A DNA stretch of 64,000 nt from Perkinsus olseni (taxonomy: Eukaryota > Perkinsozoa > Perkinsida > Perkinsidae). Positions 63,550 through 64,000 of this stretch are shown here, piece after piece (within the stretch, counting starts at the first letter, position 1; every line of letters begins with the position of its first letter). A program made the translations under genes and the position numbers. The stretch lies in the NCBI GenBank assembly GCA_013115135.1, contig JABANP010000096.1:1-64000 (forward strand), written 5' to 3'. The notes under the pieces are model-generated. The model did no database searches. It was not told the origin of the DNA and was given only the letters and a program-made list of their open reading frames with translations.

Positions 63550-64000
63550 TTACACTGCCAGTGTGTTCATGAGCCACACCCCACACTCCGTCTCGAAGAA
63601 TCTCTCGAAGATGAAATTCAACTGAAGCAACGACGATGCCAACGATGACACTGGGCTGTGGTTGGGCACCTTATCACTGAGGATGAATTGAACCTCGGGG
63701 AAGTAGAATGGCTTATCGAACTCAGTGAGGAAGAGGGGGCTCCCAGCGAGCATAAAACGAGTGGCCAGCGATGATGATGGTAATACTGAGAGAGCAGAGA
63801 TGGTTGAAGAAGAGGAGGACAGGCCTACCACCAGAGGAGCATCGAGGGCAGCTGCATTTGCCTGGAGTATGGCCTGACGAGAGATAGACTGAAGTGACGA
63901 TGAAGGAAGGATATTACTGATTGATTGACATACTGGGCAGGAGCATTTACCACTCTGATGGGAGGTCGTCAAGTCGATGCCCTGAGATTAATGGTGAGAT
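63550..64000 (-). CDS. Partial gene, C-terminal exon of an unknown protein
   Basis: The frame is open from an acceptor near 63980 (CTCAG, then GGCATCGAC) to the stop at 63550-63552. It encodes a CSCPVCQS cysteine pair, a Ser/Leu/Ala-rich stretch (LQANAAALDAPLVVGLSSSS), and SPLFLTEFDKPFYFPEVQFI with LQLNFIFERFFETECGVWLM at the end. No family was recognised. The 5' part lies beyond the window edge. Confidence 0.5.

Overview
The window is nuclear DNA of an intron-rich protist. Nearly every recognisable gene is cut by many short introns (mostly about 40-80 bases) with GT...AG ends, and the introns are full of ATC/GAT and ATA/TAA trinucleotide runs. Gene content is eukaryotic (myosin, CHD remodeller, PP6-type phosphatase, ataxin-2, Tubby, SET/MYND). 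A coiled-coil/BTB/Kelch protein very close to apicomplexan Kelch13, and a myosin with an RCC1-like tail, point to an alveolate. A perkinsozoan-like organism is my best guess from general knowledge; I could not check it.

Layout. 0-1.2 kb: 3' part of a coiled-coil gene (+). 1.4-5.8 kb: one gene (+) that joins prephenate dehydratase, ACT, prephenate/arogenate dehydrogenase and a PLP aminotransferase. 6.2-7.1 kb: CutC (+). 7.3-10.9 kb: two minus-strand genes, one unknown and one with a C-terminal FHA domain. 11.1-13.9 kb: DDX24/Mak5-type DEAD-box helicase (+), tail to tail with an MTG1-type mitochondrial GTPase (14.2-15.8 kb, -). 16.4-23.8 kb: a single-pass membrane protein and the large myosin-RCC1 gene (both -). 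24.3-33.4 kb: a minus-strand run of GNAT acetyltransferase, PP6-type phosphatase, TraB-like protein, SMYD methyltransferase and the Kelch13 orthologue. 33.8-42.7 kb: an unrecognised large gene and a CHD-type remodeller (-), possibly one transcription unit. 43-44 kb: secreted PLC-X domain protein (-). 45-49.5 kb: RRP36, a SET-domain protein and a coiled-coil gene (+). 49.7-52.9 kb: a secretory-pathway protein of unknown function (+). 53.3-54.3 kb: unknown (-). 55.5-59.3 kb: ataxin-2 (+). 59.8-61.4 kb: CCCH zinc-finger protein (+). 62.1-63.2 kb: Tubby-like protein (-). 63.5 kb to the edge: partial gene (-).

There is no operon logic. Several genes serve common processes: ribosome biogenesis (DDX24, RRP36, MTG1), chromatin and lysine methylation (CHD, SMYD, SET), and RNA regulation (ataxin-2, CCCH).

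The exon models were built by eye from frame, GT/AG and family conservation. Gene ends and domain calls are firmer than individual splice sites. The most notable items are the Phe/Tyr fusion gene, the Kelch13 orthologue, the myosin-RCC1 gene, a 20-base sequence shared by introns of two neighbouring genes, a GC-AG intron in the helicase, and an apparent one-base frame break in the GTPase.
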